A stretch of 64,000 bases of DNA from CBDBGD01 sp965205235 (lineage in GTDB: Bacteria > Chloroflexota > Dehalococcoidia > Lucifugimonadales > UBA1127): the NCBI GenBank assembly GCA_965205235.1, contig CBDBGD010000008.1, forward strand, positions 1-64,000. Direction: 5' to 3'. Below, piece by piece: positions 8,404 to 17,281 of this stretch; within the stretch, counting starts at the first letter, position 1, and each line of letters begins with the position of its first letter. The translations under genes and the position numbers were made by a program. The notes below the pieces were generated by a model, which was given only the letters and a program-made list of their open reading frames with translations, did not search any database and was not told the origin of the DNA.

Positions 8404-9366
8404 ATGGCGCTCCTGATACGAAACCCCGTGCTCGATGAAGCCGGCGAAGTAGCGGCCCGGAGCCGGCTTGTCGCCATCAATGAGCCCGCAATCCGGGAGA
8501 TCGCCCGGCGCCTGGTGCGGGACGACATGGTCCTGTCGCCCTGGGATCGCGACCGACACTTCTTCGATGGGACCTATCGCACGGTGCACTACCTCTTGGT
8601 CCTTCATGCTCTGAGCTTCTGCCTCTGGTCTCCCGACTGGACCGTCGAGTACAAAGGGAAGACCTGTTCGGGGTACTGGGCCCTGGTCGTCAGCCTCAGG
8701 CGCGCCTTCGGCGATGGTGTCGCCATCTGGAACGCCAAGGGCCTCTCGCGCATGTCGGAGGTGGAGCTGGGCTACCTCCTCCGCGGCAACGGCCTCGCCC
8801 CCAACCTGGAGGAGCGCGTGGACGTCCTCCGGGAGATGGGGAGCATCCTGCAGGAGCGCTACTCCGGCGACTTTACCACCGGCATCAAGGAGGCCGCCGG
8901 CAGCGCCATCGCCCTGGTGGAGCAGATAGTCGAGGCGTTTCCCTTCTTTCGGGACAGGGGGGTCCATCAGCGAAAGACGGTGCGCTTCCACCAGGCGGCG
9001 CAGAGCTTCGTCGCATCCCTCCATTGGGCCTTTGGCGCAGCGCGTTGGGGCCGCTTCAAGGACCTGCACAGCCTGACGGCGCCGGCGGACCACCGTCTCC
9101 CCCAGGTCCTTCGAGGTCTGGACGTGCTCCGCTACAGCGCGGACTTGGCCCGAGCCGTTGACAGCTGCACGCCGCTCCAGGTGGGCGGGCCTGCTGAGGT
9201 GGAGATACGGGCCTGTTCGGTCTGGGCTGTGGAGCTGCTGCGTCGAGAGATGGAGTCGCTGGGGCACGATGTGCTCTCAGTAGCGCTCGGGCATCACCTG
9301 TCGGGGTTGGCGGGCCGGCTTCCCAGCTTGCGGCCCCACCATCTGTGCGCTACAACCTCGTACTAG
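8404..9366 (+). CDS. Queuosine 5'-phosphate N-glycosylase/hydrolase (Qng1, DUF2419), queuosine salvage
   Basis: A 320-residue protein of the Qng1/DUF2419 family, which releases queuine from queuosine 5'-phosphate so the base can be reused in tRNA. Family signatures seen are the early WSPDWTVEYKGKTCSGYW, the acidic PNLEERVDVLREMGSILQE, FKDLHSLTAPADHRLPQVLR and AEVEIRACSVWAVELL. ATG 8404 is chosen over two upstream in-frame starts because GGAGG lies 7 bases before it and the extra N-terminus is cysteine-rich and not family-like. No other queuosine gene is in the window. Function is inferred from family. Confidence 0.85.
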   Translation: MALLIRNPVLDEAGEVAARSRLVAINEPAIREIARRLVRDDMVLSPWDRDRHFFDGTYRTVHYLLVLHALSFCLWSPDWTVEYKGKTCSGYWALVVSLRRAFGDGVAIWNAKGLSRMSEVELGYLLRGNGLAPNLEERVDVLREMGSILQERYSGDFTTGIKEAAGSAIALVEQIVEAFPFFRDRGVHQRKTVRFHQAAQSFVASLHWAFGAARWGRFKDLHSLTAPADHRLPQVLRGLDVLRYSADLARAVDSCTPLQVGGPAEVEIRACSVWAVELLRREMESLGHDVLSVALGHHLSGLAGRLPSLRPHHLCATTSY

Positions 9367-9379
9367 GTTTCCCGCCGGC

Positions 9380-9772
9380 TTACGACTGGAGCCATCGCCG
9401 CAGCCGCGTCCACAGAGACGGCGGCTTCCCATAGTCCACGGGCCTGCCACGCCAGTGCAGCTCCGGCGTCGAGCTGGACCGCACGAAGAAGAGCGCGTAG
9501 GCAAAAACGAAGAGTATGAGCCCCAACCAGAAGAACACGGCCACGGGCCCTGTGCTTGCGAGTTGGAGGATGAGCGCTGTCAGGAGAAGCGCACCGCCGG
9601 CCAGGAAGATGCGTCCTGGCGAGAAGGTGCCCCCCAGCCGCGTCCACCCGGGACGCGACCACCGGGACGGGCCGCGTTTCCCGCTCTTGCGCGGCTTTCG
9701 AGACTCGGAGGCCAGGACCGCCTCAGAGCGCTCCAGGATCTCCTCGATCTCCCGGTCCATTCGGCCCGGCAT
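9380..9772 (-). CDS. Small bitopic/hairpin membrane protein of unknown function
   Basis: A 130-residue protein. The first 45 residues are charged and basic (REIEEILERSEAVLAS then many Arg/Lys), followed by two hydrophobic segments (about residues 54-72 and 76-96) and a basic C-terminus. I do not recognise a domain. It has its own promoter in the divergent region with the cupin gene and converges on the queuosine gene. Confidence 0.65.
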   Translation of the reverse strand: MPGRMDREIEEILERSEAVLASESRKPRKSGKRGPSRWSRPGWTRLGGTFSPGRIFLAGGALLLTALILQLASTGPVAVFFWLGLILFVFAYALFFVRSSSTPELHWRGRPVDYGKPPSLWTRLRRWLQS

Positions 9773-9837
9773 GGCCCCTTCCTCTACCCTTCTGCGCCAT
9801 ACGGCGCACGCCTAGCCAACGAGCTCTCGGTGAAAGC

Positions 9838-9867
9838 ATCGTAAACAGGAGTTTCCACCCCTGTCAA
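9838..9867 (-). promoter_or_regulatory. Promoter for the small membrane protein
   Basis: On the minus strand TTGACA (9867-9862) and TACGAT (9843-9838) are 18 bases apart, upstream of the gene starting at 9772. Confidence 0.55.
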
Positions 9868-9894
9868 GAAGCCATTTTTTCCGCTGCCCTCAGC

Positions 9895-9923
9895 TTGCAG
9901 GACGCCCGTCCGCGGGCCATAAT
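9895..9923 (+). promoter_or_regulatory. Promoter for the cysteine dioxygenase-like gene
   Basis: TTGCAG (9895-9900) and CATAAT (9918-9923) are spaced by 17 bases, 21 bases before the ATG at 9945. Confidence 0.5.
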
Positions 9924-9944
9924 CAAGGGAAGAAAGGAGGGGTC

Positions 9945-10496
9945 ATGCGCACTGCCGTTTACACGCTGCAGGACTTTGTGGAGGACGCTCGGAGGATCGT
10001 GTCGCAGGACCTGAGCGACGGCGATACCGTGGAAGCTCTGACTCCTCTTCTCGAGCGAGTCGTTGCTCAGCCCGACTGCCTCGATGGCATCGACGACGGC
10101 TCCCGGCCGCTCCGGGGATCCGCGATCTACACGGACGACAACCTCACCGTCAGAGTGGTCTCCTGGAAGCCCGAGAGCAGCACCCCGGTGCACAACCACA
10201 ACAGTTGGGTCCTCATTGGCGGCGTCAAGGGGAACGAGCGGAACACCAACTACCGCCGACTGGACGACGGCTCCCGTCCCTGGCATGCGAAGCTGGAGGA
10301 GGTGGAGACGGTCGACATCCGGCCCGGTGTCTGCAACTCTATGCTCCCGCCCCACGACATCCATGCCGTCACCATCCCGGAAGGCGAGGCATTGGCCTTG
10401 CACGTCTATGGCACGGACCTGGGCAAAGAGTGGCGCTTCCAGTTCAACGTCGAGACCGGAGAGGTATTGCCCTTCGGACGAGGCGACAGGGACTAG
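9945..10496 (+). CDS. Cysteine dioxygenase-like cupin protein
   Basis: A 183-residue single-domain cupin. Iron ligands expected in cysteine dioxygenases are visible: HNHN (His83, His85) and PPHDIH (His140). The length and the pattern SSTPVHNHNSW then NSMLPPHDIHAV resemble type I cysteine dioxygenase and related 3-mercaptopropionate dioxygenases, which oxidise thiols to sulfinates. The substrate is uncertain. A strong AAAGGAGG site precedes the ATG. The TAG stop overlaps the stop of the convergent Mrp gene within CTAG. Confidence 0.8.
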   Translation: MRTAVYTLQDFVEDARRIVSQDLSDGDTVEALTPLLERVVAQPDCLDGIDDGSRPLRGSAIYTDDNLTVRVVSWKPESSTPVHNHNSWVLIGGVKGNERNTNYRRLDDGSRPWHAKLEEVETVDIRPGVCNSMLPPHDIHAVTIPEGEALALHVYGTDLGKEWRFQFNVETGEVLPFGRGDRD

Positions 10497-11308
10497 GAGG
10501 TCTGCGGGACCGCCGCCAGGGCGGCCTGCACCTTGTCCACGATTCCTGTGTACTCGGCCTTGACCGACGGGCTCAGCAGGACGGCCGGCTTTGACGTGTC
10601 CCGGTAGTCGGGGCGGAGCTCCAGCCGGCCCAGGAACTCCAGGTCCATCCGTCGGGCCAGCTCCTCCCCCGCGCCTTGGCCGAAGATCTCTCCGGCAAAG
10701 TTCTCCACCACGCCCAGCACCGGCAGGTTCATCTTGCGCACCATGTTGATGGAGCGCATAGCGTCGGTCACGGCCAGCTCTTGGGGCGTCGTCACGGCGA
10801 TGAAGCCGTCCAGCGGCAGCGTTTGCATGATCGTCAGCGGCGCGTCGGACGTGCCGGGGGGCAGGTCCGTGATCAGGTAGTCCAGTTCACCCCAGTCGGT
10901 GGTCTCCAGGAACTGTGTGAGGGCATTGTGGATCATCGGCCCTCGCCAGATGATGGCCTCCTCCTCGTTCTGCTGGAAGAAGCCCATCGAGAGAATCTTC
11001 ACTCCCCACTTGGACTCCGGAAGAAAGACCCCCTCCTCGTAGCGGGGCTTGGTCTGCGCCTTCATCGCCTTGACCACGTTTGGGCAGTCGATGTCCGCGT
11101 CCAGGATGCCCACCGTCGCCCCCTGCTCGGCCAGCGTCGTGGCGATGTTGATGGCAACGGTCGTCTTGCCCACGCCGCCCTTGCCGCTGTACACGCCCAG
11201 CTTATGGCGGATCTTGCCCAGGTGCTGGGAGATGCGCCGTCTCTGCTCCCACTGGCGCTTGATGGCCTGAAGGCGCGCCTGCTCTTGAGGCGTGGGTTGT
11301 CGAGCCAT
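10493..11308 (-). CDS. mrp: Mrp/NBP35-family P-loop ATPase lacking the CxxC motif
   Basis: A 271-residue deviant-Walker ATPase: SGKGGVGKTT at residues 41-50, the switch DADIDCPN and DLPPGTSD. Mrp proteins carry Fe-S clusters to target proteins. The usual CxxC pair between GVVEN and the FG motif is missing: the text runs VVENFAGEIFGQG, and the only cysteine in the protein is Cys75. It may be a scaffold or regulator rather than a cluster carrier. A SufT-like gene lies just upstream on the same strand, a common Mrp partner. Confidence 0.88.
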   Translation of the reverse strand: MARQPTPQEQARLQAIKRQWEQRRRISQHLGKIRHKLGVYSGKGGVGKTTVAINIATTLAEQGATVGILDADIDCPNVVKAMKAQTKPRYEEGVFLPESKWGVKILSMGFFQQNEEEAIIWRGPMIHNALTQFLETTDWGELDYLITDLPPGTSDAPLTIMQTLPLDGFIAVTTPQELAVTDAMRSINMVRKMNLPVLGVVENFAGEIFGQGAGEELARRMDLEFLGRLELRPDYRDTSKPAVLLSPSVKAEYTGIVDKVQAALAAVPQTS

Positions 11309-11343
11309 GGGTGCTCCTGGTCTGGGGCCGCTGCCCCGCGGTA

Positions 11344-11664
11344 CTAGTCCAGCCCTAGGAGCTTCTTGCCCTCGGGCTTCAGCATGTCCGGGTTCCAGGG
11401 CGGGTCGAAGGTCATCTCAACGTGGACGTCCCCGATGCCGTCGATCTCTGCGATGCGCCACTCGGCGTTCTGGGCGATGTGCGGGCCCATCCCGCATCCG
11501 GGCGCGGTCAGCGTCATGGCGACGGCCACGTCGTTCTCGTCGCTGATCTCGATGCCGTAAATCAGCCCCAGGTCGTAGACGTTGATGGGGATCTCCGGGT
11601 CGTACACGTCCCGCAGGGCCTCGACCACCTGCTCCTCCGTGACCTTCGCGGTTGCCTCGCTCAT
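11344..11664 (-). CDS. SufT/MIP18-like (DUF59) iron-sulfur assembly protein
   Basis: A 106-residue DUF59 protein. Signature stretches are DVYDPEIPINVYDLGLIYGI, the cysteine motif LTAPGCGMG and TFDPPWNPDML. Family members (SufT, MIP18, PaaD) help deliver Fe-S clusters. ATG 11664 is chosen over an upstream ATG because GGAGG stands 4 bases before it. It precedes the Mrp gene by 35 bases and is probably co-transcribed. It is divergent from glycerate kinase. Confidence 0.88.
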   Translation of the reverse strand: MSEATAKVTEEQVVEALRDVYDPEIPINVYDLGLIYGIEISDENDVAVAMTLTAPGCGMGPHIAQNAEWRIAEIDGIGDVHVEMTFDPPWNPDMLKPEGKKLLGLD

Positions 11665-11779
11665 GTCGCCTCCCATCTGCGGAACTGCTGTAGGCGCCCA
11701 TTATCGCAAAGCCGGGCTGACTTCTCAACAGGCAGGAGCGAGCCCTTCGAAGCAACCCCTGGAGTCCTATAATGCCCCT

Positions 11780-12910
11780 ATGCGAATCATCGTTGCCCCC
11801 CAGGCCTTCAAGGAGAGCCTCAGCGCCCGCGACGCCGCCGAGGCCATCGCGCGGGGTGTGCGGCGGGTCCTGCCGTCTGCGGAGACGGTGCTCCTCCCCG
11901 TGGCCGACGGGGGCGACGATACACTGGAGACCCTGGTCGATACCACCGGCGGGGAGTACCGGGACGCGCAGGTCGCCGGCCCCGTGGGGGAGCCGGTGCG
12001 CGCTCGATGGGGTGTCCTGGGCGATGGCGCGACGGCGATGGTCGAGGCGGCCCAGGCGTGCGGCATGGCCCGCATACCGCGCCACCACCCCAGGGACCCG
12101 AGCCGCACGACCACCCGGGGCGTCGGCGAGTTGCTGCGCCACGCCCTCGACCGGGGCCACAGGCGCATCATCGTCGGCGTGGGCGGCAGCGCAACCAACG
12201 ACGGCGGCGCAGGTATGGCGCAGGCCCTCGGCGTTCGACTGCTCGACCGGCGGGGTCGCGACCTGGGGCCGGGCGGCGCGGCCCTCGCCGACCTCGAAAG
12301 CATCGATCCTACGGACCGCGATCCCCGAATCTCTCAAGCGACGATAACCGTGGCCGTCGATGTCTCCAACCCGCTCTGCGGCCCCCAAGGGGCGTCCGCG
12401 ACCTACGGCCCGCAGAAGGGGGCGACCCCGGACATGGTCGACCTCTTGGACGCGGCTCTGGCCCGCATGGCGGATATCGTGCTGCGGGACCTGGGCTTGG
12501 ACGTGCGCGACCTGCCGGGTGCCGGCGCGGCGGGGGGCATGGGCGCTGGGCTGGTGGCCTTCCTCCGCGCCGAGCTCCGACCCGGTGCGGACCTCGTGTG
12601 CGAGGCGGTCGACCTCGAACGCCACATGGAGGGCGCCGACCTCGTCATCGTCGGTGAAGGCCGCCTCGACTGGCAGACGGCGTTCAACAAGGCCCCGTTC
12701 GCCGTGGCCCGCCGGGCGCAGCGGCACGGCGTGCCAGTCCTCGCCCTGGTCGGCTCGTTGGGCCCCGGCCATGGGAAGCTGGCAGAGCACGGCATGCACT
12801 GGGTTCGGCCCATATCTCCGCCCGATATGCCCCGCGACCAGGCCTTGGCCTCCGCATCCCTCCTCCTCGAGGACGCAGCCGCGGAGGCCCTTCGGGCGTG
12901 GGTGCCCTAG
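11780..12910 (+). CDS. Glycerate kinase (GlxK/GarK type)
   Basis: A 376-residue glycerate kinase of the GlxK/GarK family, which phosphorylates glycerate with ATP to 2- or 3-phosphoglycerate. The N-terminus RIIVAPQAFKESLSARDAAE and PVADGGDDT are the family hallmarks; later motifs are VGVGGSATNDGGAGMAQALG and GAGAAGGMGAGL. ATG 11780 is chosen because the family begins with M-hydrophobic-hydrophobic-AP and the upstream extension is unlike it. It stands alone between a divergent sufT-like gene and the M14 gene. Confidence 0.9.
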   Translation: MRIIVAPQAFKESLSARDAAEAIARGVRRVLPSAETVLLPVADGGDDTLETLVDTTGGEYRDAQVAGPVGEPVRARWGVLGDGATAMVEAAQACGMARIPRHHPRDPSRTTTRGVGELLRHALDRGHRRIIVGVGGSATNDGGAGMAQALGVRLLDRRGRDLGPGGAALADLESIDPTDRDPRISQATITVAVDVSNPLCGPQGASATYGPQKGATPDMVDLLDAALARMADIVLRDLGLDVRDLPGAGAAGGMGAGLVAFLRAELRPGADLVCEAVDLERHMEGADLVIVGEGRLDWQTAFNKAPFAVARRAQRHGVPVLALVGSLGPGHGKLAEHGMHWVRPISPPDMPRDQALASASLLLEDAAAEALRAWVP

Positions 12911-12940
12911 AGCGCCGTACCGGCGCGCCCCGGCGCAGCT

Positions 12941-12969
12941 TTGACACTGGGTAGCGCCGTTGCTACACT
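12941..12969 (+). promoter_or_regulatory. Promoter for the M14-like peptidase
   Basis: A full TTGACA (12941-12946) and TACACT (12964-12969) are spaced by 17 bases, 50 bases before the GTG at 13020. Confidence 0.65.
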
Positions 12970-13019
12970 CGCCCGCGACTCGCCCCTTCCATGGCGAACC
13001 CTGAGCAGGAGGCATTCCC

Positions 13020-15524
13020 GTGACCGCGCAACGCTCCAAAGCGACGCTGCCCACTCCCGCCGAGTACTTCGGCCACGAGATCGGCGAAGACCGCAAGCTG
13101 GCCGACTGGCCTCAGATCGTGGACTACTTCCACCTCCTCGATGCGGGCTCGGACCGCATCCAAGTCCAGGAGGTCGGAAAGTCCACGGAGGGCAACCCCT
13201 TCCTCATGGCCATCATCGCCGCTCCGGAGACCCTGGCGGACCTGGAGGAGTATCGTGCCATCCAGGCCAAGCTCGCTGACCCTCGTACGGTGAAGGACGA
13301 GGCGGAGGCGGCCGCCCTCATCGCCAGGGGCAAGGCCGTCATCCTCGTCACCTGCAGCGTCCACGGCACGGAGGTTGGCGCGACGCAGATGTCGACGCTC
13401 CTCGCCCACCACCTCGTCACCAGCGACGACCCCGAGGCGCGCCGGATTCTGGACAACGTCATCTTCCTCCTCGTGCCGTGCCTGAACCCCGACGGCCTTC
13501 GCATCGTCAAGAAGTGGTACGACAGCACTCTCGGCACCTGGTACGAGGGGGTGAACCAGCCCTTCCTCTACCACAAGTACGTCGGGCACGACAACAACCG
13601 GGACTGGTACATGTTCACCCAGCAGGAGAACCGGCTGGCGGTGGAGCACGCCCACAACGTCTGGCATCCCCAGGTGGTCTACGACCTGCACCAGATGGGC
13701 CCCAAGGGGCCGCGGCTCTTCGTCCCTCCCTATCTCGACCCAATCGACTCCAACGTCGATCCCATCCTCCAGTCGGAGATCGCCTCCATGGGGACGGCCA
13801 TGTTCAGCGAGCTCACCGGGCAGCGCAAGGCCGGCGTCGCCGTCTACTGCATCTACGACGCCTACACGCCCAGCCGGGCCTACCAGCACTACCACGGCGG
13901 CATCCGCATCCTCTCGGAGGCCGCAAGCGTCCGCATCGCCACGCCTGTCGAGGTGAACGCCGACGAGATGACCTTCGCACGGGGCATCGACCCTCGAATG
14001 CAGACGTGGAACAACCCCATGCCCTGGCAGGGCGGACGCTGGACCCTTCGCGACATCGTCGACTACGAGTACGCCGCCGTCATGGCGTGCCTGGGGAACG
14101 TGGCCCGCTACAGGGACGTCTGGTTGCAGAACTTCTACGCTATTGGGGTGAAGGCAGTCGAGGGCCCGAAGAAGCCCTACGCCTACCTCGTCCCCAGGGC
14201 CCAGCGAGACCCCGTCACCGCTCACGAGCTCCTGGACATCCTCCAGTTCGCCATGGTGGAGGTCCACGAGGCGCAGGAGGAGTTCGAAGCTGCCGGCATC
14301 CGCTATCCCGCCGGCACCCGTGTCGTGTTGACGGCGCAGCCCTACGGCGCCTTTGCCAAGACCATGCTGGAGATTCAGCACTACCCCGACCTACGCGAGT
14401 ACCCCGACGGGCCGCCCAAGCGGCCCTACGACGTCACGGCGCACAGCCTCCCGCTCCAGATGGGCGTCGACGCCGTGGAAGTTCAGGAGCCCTTCGAGGC
14501 GAAGCTCCGGCGACTGGACGCGGTTGCGCCGCCGGAGGGCGGCGTGGTCTCTCTCGGCGGCGGCAGGGCCACGGCCCACCTTCTCGAAGCCGAAACGAAC
14601 GCCAGCTTCCGGGCGGTGAACCGCCTCCTATCGGCCGGCGCTCGGATCAGCCGAGCGCGGGAGGCATTTGCTGTCGAAGGGCGTCGCTACGGCCCCGGCG
14701 CCTACGTCATCGAAGGTGCACGGAGCCTCGACGCCACCATCAGAGACGTGGCCCAGGAGATGGGCGTCGAGTTCGCGGCGGTGTCGGCGGTGCCTCCAGT
14801 CCCCGCCGGGTTGCTCCGCAGCCCCCGTGTCGGGCTCTACAAGAGCTGGGCCCCCACTGCCGAGGAGGGTTGGACCCGCTGGATCTTCGAAGGCTACGAG
14901 CTTCCCTATGCCACTGTGGTCGACTCCGACGTCCACCAGGGCGGCCTGAGAGAGCGGTTCGACGTCATCGTGTTGCCCCACCAGCCTGCGCAGGCCCTTC
15001 TCGAGGGCAATAGCGCCAGGGAGTACCCGGCCCCCTACGCCGGCGGCCTGGGCGATCGCGGAAGCGCCAACCTGCGCGCGTTCGTGGAGGAGGGCGGGAC
15101 GATCGTGGCGTGGGACGGCGCAGCCGAGTACGCCATCAACCACTTGGACCTGCCCGTGACCAACGTGCTGGAAGGTGTGCCCTCCACCCAATTCTACGCG
15201 CCGGGCACCTTCCTGCGCGTACTGCTCGATACGGACCACCCCATCGCCTACGGCATGCCCAGCCGGACGTCCGTCATGTTCGAGCGCAGTCCTGCCTTCA
15301 ACGTGCGCAGGGGCACGGTCGTGGGTCGGTACCCTCTGTCCAACCTGCTGTTGAGCGGCTGGGTCCTGGGCCAGGAGCGACTCTACGATCGCGCGGCCTT
15401 GGCAGAGATTCCCGTCGGCGATGGCCGCGTCGTCCTCATTGGCTTCAAGGTCCACTTCCGCGCCCAGGCCCGCGGCACGTATCGCATCCTCTTCAACGCC
15501 CTGCTCTCCAGCGCCGCGTCGTAG
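13020..15524 (+). CDS. Large M14-family zinc carboxypeptidase-like protein
   Basis: An 834-residue protein. The N-terminal half (about residues 30-390) is an M14 carboxypeptidase-like domain: zinc ligands HGTE (His115, Glu118) and DLHQMG (His224), LVPCLNPDGL and NNRDW (residues 192-196) for the substrate carboxylate. The C-terminal half (about 470-834) has no catalytic motif I recognise; in relatives this part looks like a class I amidotransferase-like fold. No signal peptide is visible, so it may act inside the cell. GTG 13020 follows AGGAGG at 7 bases. The substrate is unknown. Confidence 0.82.
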   Translation: MTAQRSKATLPTPAEYFGHEIGEDRKLADWPQIVDYFHLLDAGSDRIQVQEVGKSTEGNPFLMAIIAAPETLADLEEYRAIQAKLADPRTVKDEAEAAALIARGKAVILVTCSVHGTEVGATQMSTLLAHHLVTSDDPEARRILDNVIFLLVPCLNPDGLRIVKKWYDSTLGTWYEGVNQPFLYHKYVGHDNNRDWYMFTQQENRLAVEHAHNVWHPQVVYDLHQMGPKGPRLFVPPYLDPIDSNVDPILQSEIASMGTAMFSELTGQRKAGVAVYCIYDAYTPSRAYQHYHGGIRILSEAASVRIATPVEVNADEMTFARGIDPRMQTWNNPMPWQGGRWTLRDIVDYEYAAVMACLGNVARYRDVWLQNFYAIGVKAVEGPKKPYAYLVPRAQRDPVTAHELLDILQFAMVEVHEAQEEFEAAGIRYPAGTRVVLTAQPYGAFAKTMLEIQHYPDLREYPDGPPKRPYDVTAHSLPLQMGVDAVEVQEPFEAKLRRLDAVAPPEGGVVSLGGGRATAHLLEAETNASFRAVNRLLSAGARISRAREAFAVEGRRYGPGAYVIEGARSLDATIRDVAQEMGVEFAAVSAVPPVPAGLLRSPRVGLYKSWAPTAEEGWTRWIFEGYELPYATVVDSDVHQGGLRERFDVIVLPHQPAQALLEGNSAREYPAPYAGGLGDRGSANLRAFVEEGGTIVAWDGAAEYAINHLDLPVTNVLEGVPSTQFYAPGTFLRVLLDTDHPIAYGMPSRTSVMFERSPAFNVRRGTVVGRYPLSNLLLSGWVLGQERLYDRAALAEIPVGDGRVVLIGFKVHFRAQARGTYRILFNALLSSAAS

Positions 15525-15528
15525 AGAC

Positions 15529-15563
15529 GAAGGGAGAGAGGTATCGAACGCCTCTCTCCCTTC
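15529..15563 (+). terminator. Perfect 13-bp hairpin after the M14-like gene
   Basis: GAAGGGAGAGAGG (15529-15541) and its exact complement (15551-15563) flank a 9-base loop, 4 bases after the stop codon. No T-run follows, so it may be a factor-dependent terminator or an mRNA-stabilising hairpin. Confidence 0.6.
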
Positions 15564-15689
15564 AGTGACGGGTCTGGAGCAGCGTCTCCGTTGGGGACCC
15601 GATCGATCTCCTGGAACTGCCGCCGTCACTCGTTCGTCGTGGCGGGTCAGGTTGTCTCCAGGAGCGGAGCGGTTCTCGCTCGCGCCGGT

Positions 15690-15830
15690 CTAGTTCCGTC
15701 GCAGCGAGAAGCGGGCCTCCTCCAGAGCGACCTGGGTGACTGCCGCCGCCCGCATCTCCGGGAAGCGGTCCACCAGGACTCGGAGGGTGGCAAGGAGCTC
15801 TGACATCTGTCCCACGAATCGGACCATCAT
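15690..15830 (-). CDS. Putative 46-residue protein
   Basis: A short reading frame starting at ATG 15830, with a strong AAGGAGGAG site 8 bases upstream, and ending in TAG. The protein is mostly helical and amphipathic (SELLATLRVLVDRFPEMRAA, then ALEEARFSLRRN) with no known domain. The ribosome site and helix-like composition support it being real; nothing else occupies 15564-16054 apart from a promoter at its right end. Function unknown. Confidence 0.45.
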   Translation of the reverse strand: MMVRFVGQMSELLATLRVLVDRFPEMRAAAVTQVALEEARFSLRRN

Positions 15831-15995
15831 CGCCTTGACTCCTCCTTCCGCTTAGGTTCCGCTCGCAAAGGAGAAAACGAGCGGCGTCGTACCTTTGTTC
15901 CCCTGCCGAAGGAAAACGGCTGTCGGAACGCGCCCTCAAGCGCCTCGCTTTCGCACCTCTGCCCAGAACGTTCGGAAGGGGTCATGGCCGCCCGT

Positions 15996-16024
15996 TTGAC
16001 ACTGCAAGGCGATGTTCGGATACT
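15996..16024 (+). promoter_or_regulatory. Promoter for the F420-type oxidoreductase
   Basis: TTGACA (15996-16001) and GATACT (16019-16024) are spaced by 17 bases, 30 bases before the ATG at 16055. Confidence 0.65.
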
Positions 16025-16054
16025 GGCCCGGACTGCTGTCCCAGGAGGCATGCA

Positions 16055-16924
16055 ATGAAGGTGGGCGTCATCTTTCCGCAGACTGAAATTGGAGAAGACC
16101 CCGGTGCAGTGCGGGCCTTCGCCCAGGCGACTGAGGATTTGGGTTACGCGCACCTGCTCGCGTACGACCATGTTCTAGGGGCCGACCCCAGCCACTACAC
16201 TGACTGGCGGGGGCCCTACACGCACCAGAGCCTGTTCCACGAGCCTTTTGTCCTCTTCGGCTACCTCGCGGGAATCACCACGACTCTTGAGATGGTCGCT
16301 GGCATCATCATCCTTCCCCAGCGGCAGACCACCCTCGTCGCCAAGCAGGCGGCCGCGGTGGACGTCCTCTCCGGGGGCCGACTGCGCCTTGGCGTCGGCA
16401 TCGGTTGGAACTGGGTCGAATACGAGGCGCTCAATGAGAGCTTTCGAAACCGCGGGCGCCGAATCGAGGAGCAGGTCTCCGTGCTCCGAGCCCTCTGGAC
16501 GAATGAGGTTGTGACCTACTCCGGCCGGTGGCACCGGATCACCGCGGCCGGCCTCAACCCCATGCCCGTCCAGCGGCCCATCCCTCTGTGGATGGGCGGC
16601 GGCGTCGAGCCGGTCCTGGAGCGAATTGGGCGAATGGCGGACGGCTGGTTCCCCCAGCCCGGACCCGGCGACCACCTCCAGGAAATGCTGGGGCGAATGC
16701 GCTACTACGCTCGCGAGGCGGGACGCGACCCCAGCGAAATCGGCGTGGAGGGACGCATCAACTTCCGGGACAACGACCCTGACGTCTGGTGTCGCAACGC
16801 CGAGGCGTGGCGAAGCCTAGGGGCAACGCATGTGGGGGTGAACACCATGGGCGCCGGTCTGCGCTCGCCCGACGAGCACATCGCCGCTATTCGGCGCTTC
16901 GCGGAGGCGATGGGGCTGGGGTAG
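16055..16924 (+). CDS. LLM-class F420-dependent oxidoreductase
   Basis: A 289-residue luciferase-like TIM-barrel flavin/F420 enzyme. Typical family stretches are the start MKVGVIFPQTEIGEDPGAVR, GYLAGITTTLEMVAGIIILP, AAAVDVLSGGRLRLGVGIGW and RRIEEQVSVLRALWT. The WNWVEYEALN segment fits the F420-dependent subgroup. These enzymes transfer hydride between F420 and a small molecule; the substrate is unknown. AGGAGG lies 6 bases before the ATG, and the gene has its own promoter. Confidence 0.87.
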   Translation: MKVGVIFPQTEIGEDPGAVRAFAQATEDLGYAHLLAYDHVLGADPSHYTDWRGPYTHQSLFHEPFVLFGYLAGITTTLEMVAGIIILPQRQTTLVAKQAAAVDVLSGGRLRLGVGIGWNWVEYEALNESFRNRGRRIEEQVSVLRALWTNEVVTYSGRWHRITAAGLNPMPVQRPIPLWMGGGVEPVLERIGRMADGWFPQPGPGDHLQEMLGRMRYYAREAGRDPSEIGVEGRINFRDNDPDVWCRNAEAWRSLGATHVGVNTMGAGLRSPDEHIAAIRRFAEAMGLG

Positions 16925-16930
16925 CCGCCC

Positions 16931-17185
16931 CTACTCGGACGCTTGGGCGCGCCTGCCGCCGGCCGGGGCCTCGCCGCCCTCTCGCCGTCGGGGCCGGGAT
17001 CCCCGTCCCCTGCGGGCTCCCCCGCCAGTGGAGGCTGCCGGCGTGCCCGCTGCACACTTCGGGCAGGGTCGGTAGACGGTCTGCCGCATCACCCCTGGGA
17101 GTTTGGCCCGGCTTATGATGCGGTTGCATTTGGAGCACCGGGCAGTGTGCCAGACCAGTCGATTCGGGTCCTTCCAGGTTGACAT
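16931..17185 (-). CDS. Small zinc-ribbon protein with basic tail
   Basis: An 84-residue protein with two CxxC knuckles (CSKC near residue 18 and CPKC near residue 42), a zinc-ribbon arrangement, followed by a Gly/Arg-rich basic tail suited to nucleic acid contact. ATG 17185 is chosen over an upstream in-frame start because a GGAGGAGG site precedes it and the upstream text is low-complexity. No family is recognised. TATACT at 17233-17228 on the minus strand could be its -10 box. It is divergent from the nuo operon. Confidence 0.65.
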   Translation of the reverse strand: MSTWKDPNRLVWHTARCSKCNRIISRAKLPGVMRQTVYRPCPKCAAGTPAASTGGGARRGRGSRPRRREGGEAPAGGRRAQASE

Positions 17186-17281
17186 GCGGGGGCCGCCTCC
17201 TCCTTGCCGTCGTGTAGGGCAGACCGCAGTATACCAGAGCGGGCCGCGAGTGTCTTCCAAGCCGTTTGTGGTTTTTTTCAC

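Noticed and set aside
15529..15563. Classical intrinsic terminator
   Set aside because: The hairpin is perfect but no T-run follows on either side, so it is kept only as a hairpin with terminator as a possibility.
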